Shown here one piece after another: positions 50,832 to 60,559 of a DNA stretch of 64,000 nucleotides. The stretch comes from Chloroflexota bacterium (GTDB lineage: Bacteria; Chloroflexota; Dehalococcoidia; Lucifugimonadales; UBA2985), in the NCBI GenBank assembly GCA_028877205.1, contig JAPPHY010000005.1, positions 1 through 64,000 of the forward strand. The letters are read 5' to 3'. Position numbers and translations under genes: made by a program. Each line of letters begins with the position of its first letter. Positions within the stretch are counted from its first letter, which is position 1. Under the pieces are notes generated by a model that searched no databases, was not told where the DNA came from, and saw only the letters and a program-made list of their open reading frames with translations.

Positions 50832-52142
50832 CTAGCGCAGCCGCGCCGGCGGGCGCGGGGGCGCAGCGATCGCGAAGAAGAACGAGCCAATGCCGGTCAG
50901 CGCAGCGATGATGATGAACGGCACCCTGTATCCGTCGAACAGGTCGGCCATGAACCCGGCGAACAGCGGCCCGCTCGTCATGCCAAGCATGACGACCAGC
51001 GATGAGAATCCCATGATGGTGGCGAAGGAAGCTCGCCCGAAGTAGTCCGCGCGTATCGTGGTCATCATCGGCCCGCGCACGCCCCACGCCGTGCCGTGCA
51101 AGACCGCGAACGCGTACACCATAGGCACGCTGGAGGCGAAGGCCAGCGTCAGCATCGCCACTGAGTGGGCCAGCATTGCCAGCGCCGCCAGCATTCGCTT
51201 GCTGAACCTGTCGCCCAGGAAACCGCCTCCGATCTGCCCCACTATGTTGAACATCGTCATGACGGTCACCGCTCCCGACGCCGCAGTAAGTGAAAGCCCC
51301 ACGCTCTCCATGATGTGCGGCACCAGGTGGAGGGACACGGCGCCCACCGTGAGCAGCGCCAACGAGTGCCCGAGGCTCAGCAGCCAGAACGCGGGCGTGC
51401 GCATTGCCTCGCCGGCCGTGAAGCCGTCCACGTGGTCGGTCGGCTGCGTACTCCGCTCGGAGGCATTGCCTGCTCTACTTGGTGTCGAGCCTGGTGAGTC
51501 AGGCGTGTCCCCGTCGGGCAGGTAGCCGTACTGCTCCGGCCTCTGCCTGAACAGCTGGCCAATAGGAACTCCCAGCAGAATGATCACGACGCCGGACAGG
51601 AAGGCCGTCTGCCGCCATCCAAGCTCCGTGAGGGACCAGGCGATCGCTGGTACCAGTAGCCCACCTATCCCGAAGCCGCTCATTGCAATGCCCATCGCCA
51701 CGCCCCGGCGTCTCTCGAACCAGTTGACGACCGTCGCTGCGACTGTCAGGAATCCGCCAACGCTCGAGCCAAGAGCCATCAACAGGAAGGCCACGTAGTA
51801 GTCCAGCACGGAGTCCAGGCGGCTGAACATGATGAAGCCCAGCCCGAAAATGAGCATGCCTCCCCTCACCATGACCCTGGGACCGAACTTGTCAATGAGC
51901 CAGCCCTGGAGCGGTCCCAGCAGGCCGCTCTCCGCCCGTGAGAGAGCGAACGCGCCTGAAAGCACGGAGCGGCTCCACCCGAACTGGGTCTGCAGCAGAG
52001 GGAAGTACGCGGTGAAGCTGTGGATCATCAGCGATCCCACCAGCATCTGAAGCGAGAATGACCCGCCTACGATCCACCAGCCGTAGAATATGCGGGACGA
52101 GCGCCGGCGCCTAACCTCTACGCCGGACGAGACGGGATCCAT
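50832..52142 (-). CDS. Major facilitator superfamily transporter
   Basis: A 436-residue transporter with about twelve hydrophobic helices split by a cytoplasmic loop near residues 205-245. The first helix pair reads FYGWWIVGGSFSLQML, and the loop 2-3 motif is GWLIDKFGPRVMVRGG, typical of the monocarboxylate-porter/oxalate-formate-antiporter-like group (GPLQGWL..). EQYGYLPDGD follows helix 6 as in that group. The substrate is unknown. The ATG at 52142 is chosen because AGGT lies upstream and the first helix begins soon after; the open frame to 52493 is not supported. Confidence 0.9.
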   Translation of the reverse strand: MDPVSSGVEVRRRRSSRIFYGWWIVGGSFSLQMLVGSLMIHSFTAYFPLLQTQFGWSRSVLSGAFALSRAESGLLGPLQGWLIDKFGPRVMVRGGMLIFGLGFIMFSRLDSVLDYYVAFLLMALGSSVGGFLTVAATVVNWFERRRGVAMGIAMSGFGIGGLLVPAIAWSLTELGWRQTAFLSGVVIILLGVPIGQLFRQRPEQYGYLPDGDTPDSPGSTPSRAGNASERSTQPTDHVDGFTAGEAMRTPAFWLLSLGHSLALLTVGAVSLHLVPHIMESVGLSLTAASGAVTVMTMFNIVGQIGGGFLGDRFSKRMLAALAMLAHSVAMLTLAFASSVPMVYAFAVLHGTAWGVRGPMMTTIRADYFGRASFATIMGFSSLVVMLGMTSGPLFAGFMADLFDGYRVPFIIIAALTGIGSFFFAIAAPPRPPARLR

Positions 52143-52231
52143 CCAAGACCTGTGAGCAGCATATCGCGTTAATTCTATCACAATTCGGGCGAGTCGGTGT
52201 GCGCCGCCGCCTGCACATGCAGTCGTTTCGC

Positions 52232-52260
52232 TGGACAGCGGCACTGGGCAGGCATACAAT
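52232..52260 (+). promoter_or_regulatory. Promoter of the MBL-fold gene at 52315
   Basis: TGGACA (52232-52237), a 17-base spacer and TACAAT (52255-52260), giving a leader of roughly 47 bases. Confidence 0.5.
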
Positions 52261-52314
52261 ACGGACTGTCGCCGGGCGGTCCCATAACGGCCCGGCAACC
52301 GGAGCAGCCCCCGC

Positions 52315-53142
52315 ATGGAACTTGCCCCAGGTGTGCATCGCCTGGAGAACGTCAACGGCAGCAACGTCGTGCTACTTGCCGACGAACAGATGGCCGTCGT
52401 GGACACCGGCATCGCAGGCAACGGCGAGGCCATCGTGCAGGAGATCAGGAAGCTGGGCCGCAGTCCCTCCGACCTCCGCTGGATCATCGTCACCCACTTC
52501 CACTTCGACCACTCCGGCAGCGCTGCCGAGCTTCACGAGCTGACGGGAGCGAGAATCGTCGCTCACAGCGAGGAGACCGTCGCCGGACAGGACGGAACGT
52601 TGCAGCTCCGCAAGGGCAACGAAGGTGAATCGCCGCCCTCGTGGTACAGGTGGGCGCTGCGGTTGACCGGCGGCGGAGGCAGGCCGGCCAGACCTCAGAC
52701 ACAGGTCACATTCCCCGACACGCCTGTGCACGAGACGATTGAGCACGGCGACGTCGTTCCCTGCCTTGGCGGGCTCAGGATCCTCCACTCGCCCGGTCAC
52801 ACTCCAGGCAGCATCTGCCCAATCCTGACCTCGCCCAGGGTCCTCTTCCTTGGCGACTCGGTCCTCAACAACATCGACCGGCTCAGCCGCCCGCTCATGT
52901 GGGACCGCTCGAAGCGCAGAGAGCTTGACGCATCGCTCCACTCGTTACGTGAGCTTGACGCCGACGTGGCGTGTTTCGGCCACGGCCCGCCGCTCACGGA
53001 CGACGTGATGACACGCGTGCGCGGCCTGACGGACCGCCCGTACGACCTGCCGACGTGGCGGATCGCCCTCAAGAACTGGGGTACGCTGCGACGCTGGCGG
53101 GCAAGAACGCGGAGGCCCGGTCACTGGGGGGCCGGTAGCTAG
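52315..53142 (+). CDS. Metallo-beta-lactamase-fold hydrolase
   Basis: A 275-residue MBL-fold protein. The metal ligands are in THFHFDHSG (H61, H63, D65, H66), HSPGHTPGS, LFLGDSVLNN and CFGHGPPL, the order of glyoxalase-II-like hydrolases. The segment WIIVTHFHFDHSGSAAELHELTG is typical of the YflN/quorum-quenching-like branch, though the substrate is unknown. Its TAG stop codon at 53140-53142 shares two bases with the stop codon of the convergent membrane-protein gene. Confidence 0.9.
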   Translation: MELAPGVHRLENVNGSNVVLLADEQMAVVDTGIAGNGEAIVQEIRKLGRSPSDLRWIIVTHFHFDHSGSAAELHELTGARIVAHSEETVAGQDGTLQLRKGNEGESPPSWYRWALRLTGGGGRPARPQTQVTFPDTPVHETIEHGDVVPCLGGLRILHSPGHTPGSICPILTSPRVLFLGDSVLNNIDRLSRPLMWDRSKRRELDASLHSLRELDADVACFGHGPPLTDDVMTRVRGLTDRPYDLPTWRIALKNWGTLRRWRARTRRPGHWGAGS

Positions 53143-55043
53143 CGAGCCGACCCGTCCAGCCGGGGCCGAGCCGACCTTCCCGCTCCCGCGAAGCTCAGAG
53201 CGAACACCGCCGCCCCCACCACGAAGAACCACAGGCTGCTGCGCGCCACTCCGGTGATGAAGTCGCTCCCCATCGATTGAGCCACGTCCAGCGCCTTTTC
53301 CGTGCCCAAGAGCACCGACGGGCTGCCCAGGTCCTCCGCGGCCTCGGCCTTCAGATCCACCACGGCATTCCCAACCACTGGGCCGATCGACAGGGTTGTT
53401 GCCAGCAGCAACAGCATCGACGTTACCGCCAGCGTTCCCGACGCCCACGCCAGCCGGCCGCGCCAGCTTCGCCCGCCCAGCAACCCCGCGGCGGCCAGAA
53501 GGGCCGCCAGCACCAGCGCAGACACGACCGTCAGGCCTACCGATCTTGCCGGCAGCGACCTGACCTGCTCTAGACCTTCGGAGGCGGCGACTCCTTCATC
53601 CTCTCCGGATACCAGATCGTCCAGGTCGGAGAGGGTGAGGCGCCAGCCATCTGTGAACAGAGCTCGAAGGTCCTCCAGGCCGTTGCCTTCCTCACCCGCC
53701 CAGTCCTGCTGCAAATCGGCCTCGGTGTACGTCCATCCCTCGCCGAACAGGATGCGCAGCCGGTCCATGGCAAGCACGCTTCGCGACGCCTCGCCGCCCA
53801 TCCCCAGGCGCATTTCGTCCTGCGTGTACTCCACTACCGCCGGGAAGTGGCTGCCGACCAGCCTCTCTACGTCCCCCGCTACGTCCACTTCCAACATGTC
53901 GAGCAATGCATCCGCATCGATTCCCGGAGGCGCGCACCGCGGCAGCTCGTTGCGCCGGGGAGCGCTCGCGCCGAACGGCATCTCGCCGCGCCCGCACGCG
54001 CGCAGGGCAGCCAGGCGAGCCTCGAGCTTCTCCCTAACCAGGACCTCCACCGCTGCCAGCGCCGGCTTTCGGGCATCGACCGTGGAGATACTGGCGATGA
54101 AGCCGTCCGTCTTCCCCATGATGTACGGCGCGGCGCTTGCCACCACAACCCTGGCCTGCTCCTCCAGCCACGGGCCGGGCAGTTCAGGCTCGACTGCCTC
54201 GGCCACTTCCACCGCTGTCAACGAGACGCCGGAGGGCATCTGGACGAGTGCCGGCAGCGCCGCCTCCAACTCCGAGGCGACCTGCTCCGCGAGCTGGCCG
54301 CTGTCCAGACTGGCCCCGGCATAGAGAGCGTTCAGCTCCTCGATTGCGATGTCTGCGCGCTCGTACAGCGGCACGTGGATCCTCAACGTGTCCTGCCGGC
54401 TCGACATATATGCCGCCACCTGATCAATGGCGGCGTTCACGTGCTCGCTGAGCCAGGCCTCAGGCACACTCCTGTCTATGGCCGCGACCACGTCCTCACG
54501 GTCCAGACGCGCTCCGAATGGAGCCGCGCCCTGCGCGAGAGCCTCGTCCACTTCCCTGGCCGCGTAGTGCTCCAGCGCCAGGGCGTGGACACGCGAGCTT
54601 GCGAGTATCGCCTTCAGCTCGTGCGCGGCCGCCGGCACACGCTCGTTGACGGTAACTCGAATGTCCAGGTCGTCGCGGTCGCCGCTGAGGTAGCCGACAA
54701 CCTGATCGATTACCCCTTCCAGCTGCTCCTGCAACCAGTCAGCCGGAAACACGCCGTTGACGGACCGTACGAGGTCGGGCGTGGGCAGGTTGAGTGCATC
54801 GAGCGGGTTATCGGGCAGGAGTACCGAGAAGAAGTCCGGGGGCTTGCTACGCAGCTCCTCTATTGCGGCCTCTACGAAGTCGCCGAGGATGAAGACGTAC
54901 ACTTCCTGCCGGTCCAGATGGCGCTTGTAGAAGTCCGGCTCGTACAGAGTGGCGCCCACCCTGGCGCCCAGGAGCGTAAACCCCAACAGCACAAGGAAGG
55001 CCGCACCCACGGGCAGTACGAAGAAGCGTCTCACCCATATCAT
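53139..55043 (-). CDS. Large membrane protein with three internal repeats, unknown function
   Basis: A 634-residue protein I do not recognise. An N-terminal helix (residues 6-30) is followed by a long extracytoplasmic region and three hydrophobic helices at the C-terminus (about 490-515, 525-550 and 595-620). The middle region repeats a roughly 95-residue module: PADWLQEQ...IDQVVGYLSGD near 100, PEAWLSEH...IDQVAAYMSSR near 194 and PGPWLEEQ...ASAAPYIMGKT near 290. Each repeat is followed by an acidic helix, with a possible degenerate fourth copy near 380. It follows purL on the same strand after 49 bases but is probably not part of the purine pathway. Confidence 0.7.
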   Translation of the reverse strand: MIWVRRFFVLPVGAAFLVLLGFTLLGARVGATLYEPDFYKRHLDRQEVYVFILGDFVEAAIEELRSKPPDFFSVLLPDNPLDALNLPTPDLVRSVNGVFPADWLQEQLEGVIDQVVGYLSGDRDDLDIRVTVNERVPAAAHELKAILASSRVHALALEHYAAREVDEALAQGAAPFGARLDREDVVAAIDRSVPEAWLSEHVNAAIDQVAAYMSSRQDTLRIHVPLYERADIAIEELNALYAGASLDSGQLAEQVASELEAALPALVQMPSGVSLTAVEVAEAVEPELPGPWLEEQARVVVASAAPYIMGKTDGFIASISTVDARKPALAAVEVLVREKLEARLAALRACGRGEMPFGASAPRRNELPRCAPPGIDADALLDMLEVDVAGDVERLVGSHFPAVVEYTQDEMRLGMGGEASRSVLAMDRLRILFGEGWTYTEADLQQDWAGEEGNGLEDLRALFTDGWRLTLSDLDDLVSGEDEGVAASEGLEQVRSLPARSVGLTVVSALVLAALLAAAGLLGGRSWRGRLAWASGTLAVTSMLLLLATTLSIGPVVGNAVVDLKAEAAEDLGSPSVLLGTEKALDVAQSMGSDFITGVARSSLWFFVVGAAVFALSFAGAGRSARPRLDGSAR

Positions 55044-55092
55044 CTTGCTTCAACCCTTGAGGCATTTGGAACCCGCGGTAAGGGTCTGCTGC

Positions 55093-57339
55093 CTAGATAC
55101 CGGGCTCTTCCTCAAACAGCTCAGGCGCAGTCCAGCCTGCTGCCCGTTCCAGCCCGTGCCGCCACGCGTCATCCATCGCGGCCAGCGGCACATCCATGAC
55201 GCCTGGAATCGCCAGCGAGTTACCGCCAGTTGTGCCCAGCCGAACCCAAGGCACGCCCTCCTCCGCGGCCAGCCGTCCGAACGCAGGCAGCGTGCTTGCG
55301 GCGAGCGACACTACGATGCGCGACTGCGTCTCACCGAACAGCGCCGCGTCCCACCGGCCCGTCACCTCGGCCGTGCCCAGAAACCCAATCCCGCCGGCGA
55401 TGCAGCTCTCGGCAAGGGCTACAGCAAGCCCGCCGTCCGCGCAGTCGTGCGCCGACTCCAGCAGCCCCTCGCGTACCGCCCGGCGGCACAACCTCTGCAC
55501 GCGGACCTCCAGGTCTAGATCGATGGACGGCACGCCCGCAACCATGCCGTGCATCAACTCCATGTATGAGCTTCCCGCCAGCGCGCTCGAGTCGCCGGAT
55601 ACCTCAGCGGCGCCGAGCAAGATGACATCACTTCCGGCGATGGTGAACGCGGTGCCACATCTGCGCTCCGCGTTCTCGATCAGGCCGAGAGCGCCCACGA
55701 CAGGCGTAGGCCAGACGGCCACGCCCCTCGTCTCGTTGTACAGGCTGACGTTGCCGCTGATGACCGGGATGCCGAACGCCTCGCAGGCCTGCACCATCCC
55801 ATCGATGCAGCCCTCCAGCTGATAGCTCACGTCCTCCCGCTCAGGGTTGCCGAAGTTCAGGCAGTCGGTGAGGGCCAGCGGCTCCGCACCTACGCACGCC
55901 AGGTTGCGGCACGCCTCCGCGACCACGATTGCGCCCCCCGCAACGGGGTCCAGATAGCAGTAGCGGCCGTTGCCGTCCGTGGTCAGTGCAATGGCTGTAG
56001 AGGTGCCCTTGATCCGCAGCACGGCGGCGTCTCCGCCGGGCGGCTGAAGGGTGTTCGTCTGCACCTGGTGGTCGTACTGGCGGTAGATCCATTCCTTGCC
56101 GGCGATGTCGGGATAGGCGAGCAGCCGTATCAGTACCGAGCCCGCGCCGTCGTCCGGCGGCGGCAGCGCGCCAAGGTCGATGCTGCGCGTCTGCTCCATG
56201 TAGGCAGGCGTTGCGCCCTGCAGCGTGTAGAGCGGCGGGTCGGTGAGCACATCGACGGGGAGCCTCGCCTCCTCGCTGCTGCCGTCGTAGACGCAAACCA
56301 GGCCGTCGGCGGTTACGCGCCCGATGACCGAGCTCTCCAGGTCCCACTTGTCGAACACGCTCCTCACGGCATCCTCATGCTCCGGCGCAACCACCACGAG
56401 CATCCGCTCCTGCGACTCCGAGAGCATCACCTCGTATGGTGTCATGCCGTGCTCGCGGCGCGGCACCTTTGATACGTCGACCACGGCTCCGGCGCCGCCG
56501 CGCGCCACCGACTCCACGACTGTGCTCGTGAGGCCGGCCGCGCCAAGGTCCTGCATCGCCAGCACGTGGCCGGTCTCCAGCACCTCAAGACACGCCTCGA
56601 TGAGCACCTTCTCCAAGAACGGATTGCCTACCTGCACCGTGGGCCGCATCTCCCGCTCCTCCTCGAACGTGCGGGAGGCCAGGCCGGACGCGCCGTGGAT
56701 GCCGTCCACCCCGGTGTCCGCGCCCACCAGCACCAGCAGGTTGCCTTCGCCGGACGCCCTCGCACGCACCACGCGCCCCTTCTCCACGAGGCCAAGGCAC
56801 AGCGCGTTGACGAGCGGGTTGCCCGAGTACGACTCCGAGAACGCGACCTCGCCGCCTACGTCCGGCACACCGATGCAGTTGCCGTACCACGAGATGCCAC
56901 CGATGACGCCCGAGAACAACTCCCGGTTCCTCGCACTGTCGAGCGGACCGAATCGCAGGGAGTTGAGCAGCGCGATGGGCCTTGCGCCCATAGCCAGGAT
57001 GTCACGCACGATTCCACCTACGCCCGTGGCGGCGCCCTGGTACGGCTCCACAGCCGAGGGGTGGTTGTGGGACTCGACCTTCATCACGACCGCCAGCCCG
57101 TCACCGATGTCGACCACACCGGCATTCTCCGCGCCGGGCGCGACCAGCAGCCGCGGGCTGTGGGACGGCAGCCGTCTCAGCAGCAGCTTGGAGTGCTTGT
57201 AGCCGCAGTGCTCACTCCACAGTGCGCCGAACATGCCGAGCTCAAGCGGGTTCGGCTCCCGTCCGAGCCGCTCCACTATGGCGGCGTACTCGGCCTCCGA
57301 GAGGGCTATCTCGTCGAGGATTTCCTTGGAAACAGGCAT
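55093..57339 (-). CDS. purL: Phosphoribosylformylglycinamidine synthase, PurL (small form)
   Basis: A 748-residue FGAM synthase subunit of purine synthesis. The opening ALSEAEYAAIVERLGREPN and the SEHCGYKHSK motif (catalytic His) are diagnostic. VMKVESHNHPSAVEPYQGAATGVGGIVRD, FCIGVPDVGGE-like text (NCIGVPDVGGEVAF) and DCLNFGNPE follow. The length fits the small PurL that needs separate PurQ and PurS. PurQ is the next gene upstream; no purS is visible in the gap. It is the last purine gene of the rpsU-yqeY-purQ-purL run. Confidence 0.96.
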   Translation of the reverse strand: MPVSKEILDEIALSEAEYAAIVERLGREPNPLELGMFGALWSEHCGYKHSKLLLRRLPSHSPRLLVAPGAENAGVVDIGDGLAVVMKVESHNHPSAVEPYQGAATGVGGIVRDILAMGARPIALLNSLRFGPLDSARNRELFSGVIGGISWYGNCIGVPDVGGEVAFSESYSGNPLVNALCLGLVEKGRVVRARASGEGNLLVLVGADTGVDGIHGASGLASRTFEEEREMRPTVQVGNPFLEKVLIEACLEVLETGHVLAMQDLGAAGLTSTVVESVARGGAGAVVDVSKVPRREHGMTPYEVMLSESQERMLVVVAPEHEDAVRSVFDKWDLESSVIGRVTADGLVCVYDGSSEEARLPVDVLTDPPLYTLQGATPAYMEQTRSIDLGALPPPDDGAGSVLIRLLAYPDIAGKEWIYRQYDHQVQTNTLQPPGGDAAVLRIKGTSTAIALTTDGNGRYCYLDPVAGGAIVVAEACRNLACVGAEPLALTDCLNFGNPEREDVSYQLEGCIDGMVQACEAFGIPVISGNVSLYNETRGVAVWPTPVVGALGLIENAERRCGTAFTIAGSDVILLGAAEVSGDSSALAGSSYMELMHGMVAGVPSIDLDLEVRVQRLCRRAVREGLLESAHDCADGGLAVALAESCIAGGIGFLGTAEVTGRWDAALFGETQSRIVVSLAASTLPAFGRLAAEEGVPWVRLGTTGGNSLAIPGVMDVPLAAMDDAWRHGLERAAGWTAPELFEEEPGI

Positions 57340-57398
57340 AGGCTACTTTATACGAATGGGACGGGATGCTGCGGGAACGCGCCTCATCGTCGGGCCGG

Positions 57399-58088
57399 TC
57401 ACGCCATCGCTCTCAGCACGGACTCGAAGATGCGGCGCCCGTCCGTGCCGCCCAGGACGGCCTCGCAGCACCGCTCCGGATGGGGCATCATGCCCAGCAC
57501 GTTGCCCCTGGCGTTGACGATGCCCGCTATGTTCTCCAGCGATCCGTTGGGGTTGGCGTCGGTCGTCGGCTCGCCGTCCGGCGTGCAGTAGCGGAAGGCC
57601 ACGTGGCCGCCAGCGTTGAGCTTGGCGAGCGTGTCTGGGTCGGCGTAGTAGCTGCCCTCGCCGTGCGATATGGGGATGCGCAGCACGTCTCCCCTCTCGC
57701 ACGCCGACGTGAACGGAGTGTTGGTCGTCTCCACGCGCAGGTCGACCCACTGGCAGCGGAACTGCACGTGATGGTTGCGGGTCAGCACGCCGGGAAGCAG
57801 GCCGGCCTCGCACAGGATCTGGAACCCGTTGCAGATGCCGATGACCAGCCCGCCCGCCTCCGCGAACCGCTCCACCGTATCCATGACCGGCGAGAAGCGC
57901 GCGATGGCCCCTGTGCGGAGGTAGTCGCCGTAGGAGAAGCCGCCGGGCAGCACCACGCAGTCGATGCCCGACAGGTCGGTGTCCTTGTGCCACACGTAGC
58001 GGGCGTCCTGGCCCAGTACGGAGGTTGCAACGTGGTAGCAATCGCCGTCGCTCCACGTGCCCGGGAATACCACGATGCCGAATCTCAC
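57399..58088 (-). CDS. purQ: Phosphoribosylformylglycinamidine synthase, glutaminase subunit PurQ
   Basis: A 229-residue class I glutamine amidotransferase supplying ammonia to PurL. The nucleophile cysteine is in GICNGFQ, and the His/Glu pair is in [42 protein letters not shown] and [11 protein letters not shown] are family signatures. The start is GTG at 58088. It lies 28 bases after yqeY and 59 bases before purL. Confidence 0.95.
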   Translation of the reverse strand: MRFGIVVFPGTWSDGDCYHVATSVLGQDARYVWHKDTDLSGIDCVVLPGGFSYGDYLRTGAIARFSPVMDTVERFAEAGGLVIGICNGFQILCEAGLLPGVLTRNHHVQFRCQWVDLRVETTNTPFTSACERGDVLRIPISHGEGSYYADPDTLAKLNAGGHVAFRYCTPDGEPTTDANPNGSLENIAGIVNARGNVLGMMPHPERCCEAVLGGTDGRRIFESVLRAMA

Positions 58089-58116
58089 AGGCGCATCACC
58101 GCCGGCGACATCAGAC

Positions 58117-58569
58117 TCACATCGCCTCCAGGATGCCGGTGACCACCTCGTTGACCACGGAGCCGTCGGCGCGGCCCCGCACCATAGGCATGAGTTTGCC
58201 CATCACCCTGCCCTTGTCGCCCGGACCGCGAGCGCCGACCTCACTGACGGCTTCGCGCGCCATGTCGGTTATCTCTTCGGGCGTGAGCTGCTGCGGCAGG
58301 TACTCCAGCAGGACTGACAGCTCGGACTCCTCGCGCTGCACGAGATCATCCCGGTTGCCCTTGCGGAACTCGGAGATGCTCTCTCGGCGCTGCCTCACCT
58401 GCCTGGAGATGACGCCGATGATGGCGTCATCGTCGTCCAGGGGCTTCTGCTGGGCGATCTCCTCGTTGTGCACCTCTGAGCGGAGCGACCGCAGCACGCT
58501 GCGACGAAGGGCGTCCTGTGCTCGGATGGCGCTCTTGAGGTCCTCGTCGAGGCGATCCTTGAGTGGCAT
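58117..58569 (-). CDS. yqeY: GatB/YqeY domain protein
   Basis: A 150-residue YqeY-family protein related to the tail of the GatB amidotransferase subunit. It opens [17 protein letters not shown] and carries [52 protein letters not shown] and [27 protein letters not shown] in the family order. The exact role is unknown. It lies 15 bases behind rpsU, a gene order seen widely in bacteria. Confidence 0.94.
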   Translation of the reverse strand: MPLKDRLDEDLKSAIRAQDALRRSVLRSLRSEVHNEEIAQQKPLDDDDAIIGVISRQVRQRRESISEFRKGNRDDLVQREESELSVLLEYLPQQLTPEEITDMAREAVSEVGARGPGDKGRVMGKLMPMVRGRADGSVVNEVVTGILEAM

Positions 58570-58584
58570 GTGTGCGGAAACGGG

Positions 58585-58797
58585 CTACCGGCGCCGGCCC
58601 ATGCCGCTGGCAGCGTTGGTGCTGCGAATGCTCTTGCGCCGCTTGGCCGCGGCCTTGCGCTTGCGCTGCACGCTGGGCTTCTCGAAGTGGGACCTGCGCC
58701 GCGCCTCGGAGAGGATGCCGTCCATCTGCACCCGCTTGTTGAAGCGCCTCAAGAGGCTGTCGAAGGTCTCGCCCTCTCTCACCACCACCTGGGACAA
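58585..58797 (-). CDS. rpsU: 30S ribosomal protein S21
   Basis: A 70-residue bS21. The core [20 protein letters not shown] and [19 protein letters not shown] is diagnostic, followed by a basic tail. I start at TTG 58797 because AAGGGGTGAG lies 4-5 bases upstream and the length then matches the family; the open frame to 58884 adds sequence absent from S21. It is the first gene of the rpsU-yqeY-purQ-purL run, 87 bases downstream of a consensus promoter. Confidence 0.93.
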   Translation of the reverse strand: MSQVVVREGETFDSLLRRFNKRVQMDGILSEARRRSHFEKPSVQRKRKAAAKRRKSIRSTNAASGMGRRR

Positions 58798-58883
58798 GCT
58801 CTCACCCCTTTCTCTCGAAGTTACGGCGGTACCGGGAACGAGGCTGTCGCGAGCGCAATGCCCGCGTGCCTCCGGGAATGCCA

Positions 58884-58912
58884 ATTATAGCTACGAGCAG
58901 GCGTGGTGTCAA
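58884..58912 (-). promoter_or_regulatory. Perfect consensus sigma70 promoter of rpsU
   Basis: On the minus strand: TTGACA (58912-58907), exactly 17 bases, then TATAAT (58889-58884). All twelve hexamer positions match the consensus. Transcription should start near 58876. Confidence 0.85.
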
Positions 58913-59162
58913 ACTGAGGGGGGCGAATCTCGTTGCACTCATCCGGCTGGCAGGCAGCATATTCGTTCACCAACTCTTCGATCGATGATTCCACCAGCGT
59001 TCCACTCTCCCCTTACATGCCGGTGACGCCCAGGCAGCAGGGATAGCCTATACCGTGAATCCAAGAGAAGCCCAAACAATGGTGGCAAGCAAAGCCGCTG
59101 AGAACAGTACCCTGGCTGGTATGCTCCGCGGCTCATGCTCAATCAACCTTCGTCAATCGTTC
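58913..59162. other. Intergenic region
   Basis: A 250-base stretch between the rpsU promoter and the end of the protease gene. I see no gene, RNA or clear terminator in it. Confidence 0.4.
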
Positions 59163-60559
59163 TCAGCTTATCACCGGAAGTCGATTGTCACAGAAGCTGT
59201 TCAGAAGATCGGGAATCTCCACGTCCCTGACCTCTATCCCGCGATTCCAGCGGACAACAAACTGCTCTATGCTGTCGGCGTCATCGTTGTCAATGGCCGA
59301 GGTGAGCAGAGTTGCAGCGCCTATTCTGAGATTGGCCAGCTGGTCCATTCGGACGCCAATCGCATTCATGGTGCTGGGAGCATGCAGCCCACCAACAGTC
59401 ACAGCTTCATCAAACGTTCGATTCAGCAGCGTCTTGATTTGAGTTCGCCAGGACTCGCTGAACCACAGTGATGGCGAATCAACAACGAGCCTTATCTGCA
59501 CATAGATGGCACTATCGGTCCTCTCTATTTCAGATAGCGTGTACCTAACTGATTCCATATAGGTAGCTTCGCTGGTGTCAGGGCAGAACTCTACGGTGGA
59601 GGACAACAGGTCGGGTAACAGCTCGTTCACGTCCACGATAGACAGTGCGAACCCCACACCTTCGACTGCCTGCCCGATCAACTTGTAGGTATTGACGCCC
59701 AACACCCTGCCGTCCAGTGAGAACATGGGGCCGCCGCTGTTGCCAGGGTTGATCGCCGCGTCCGTCTGGACCACGTTGATACCATAGCTGGAATCAAAGC
59801 GAACGGCCGACACGATTCCCGTGCTAACGGTGGCCTCTCCACCGAGACCCAGAGCGTATCCCATAGTCACCACGGAGGCTCCTGCAGTAATGTCCGACTC
59901 ATGCGCAAAGGTCACGACCGAGAAGTCGCCGCAACACATACGCAACACGGCAACATCCCTGACGGCATCAGCTCCTACCACAACGGCGCTGTAGCTCTCG
60001 CTGTCGTTTACGGTGACGGTCACAGTGGAGCGGTCAACTACGTGAAAGTTGGTGAGGACGTAGGCGGTATCGCCGTCCCTCCGGTAGATGAACCCACTGC
60101 CGAGGCGGTTGCCTGAGTTGATCCTGACCACGGCCGGACGGACGCTCTCGACCATTCCGGCCAGGGTCCAGGGCGTTGGAGTGGGCTCCAGCGTGGGCGG
60201 GGAGTCGGCACCGGTGTTGGCGTAGCGGTTGGTGCGGGCGTGAAAGTCGGAGTCGGTATGGGTGTCGGCGTGGGAGTTGGCACCGGTGTTGGAGTCGGTA
60301 CAGGCGTGAAGGTCGGTGTGGGCGTGAATGTGGGAGTAGGAACAGCAGTGTAAGTCGGATATGGAGTGTACGTCGGCAGCGGCGTAAAGGTCGGTGTTGG
60401 CACAGGTGGTGGGGTCCAGGTGGGAAACGGCGTGTGCGTGGGATACGGCGTGGGTGTCGGTATAGCGGTGGGAGTTGCTGGTTCTGCGCAGGCCGCGGCG
60501 ACCAAAAGACCTGCGAGGACGTATGCTGCGTGTCTTATCGGTAGGTGAAGTTTGACCAC
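59163..60559 (-). pseudogene. Trypsin-like serine protease lipoprotein interrupted by a frameshift
   Basis: Two frames make one protein. From GTG 60559 one frame encodes a lipoprotein signal (VLAGLLVAAACAEP) and a Thr-Pro-rich spacer of about 90 residues. The protease domain lies in another frame down to 59163, with HVVD (His), RDVAVLRM (Asp) and GNSGGP (Ser) in DegP/S1C spacing, plus an unrecognised 140-residue tail. The frames meet near 60199-60202, a run of four G (four C on the coding strand). One more C there would fuse them as [13 protein letters not shown]. It is either a sequencing error, a slippage-prone phase-variable site or a true frameshift mutation. The catalytic triad is intact. 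Confidence 0.75.
60200..60475 (-). repeat. Degenerate short tandem repeat encoding a Thr-Pro linker
   Basis: Low-complexity DNA of imperfect 6- and 12-base units (GGCGTGGGAGTC-like on the plus strand), read on the minus strand as repeated (P/T)-T-(P/F)-T. It lies inside the protease gene and ends at the frameshift. Confidence 0.7.

Noticed and set aside
60200-60475. CRISPR or satellite repeat.
   Set aside because: The repeats are imperfect, without spacers, and translate to a Thr-Pro linker.
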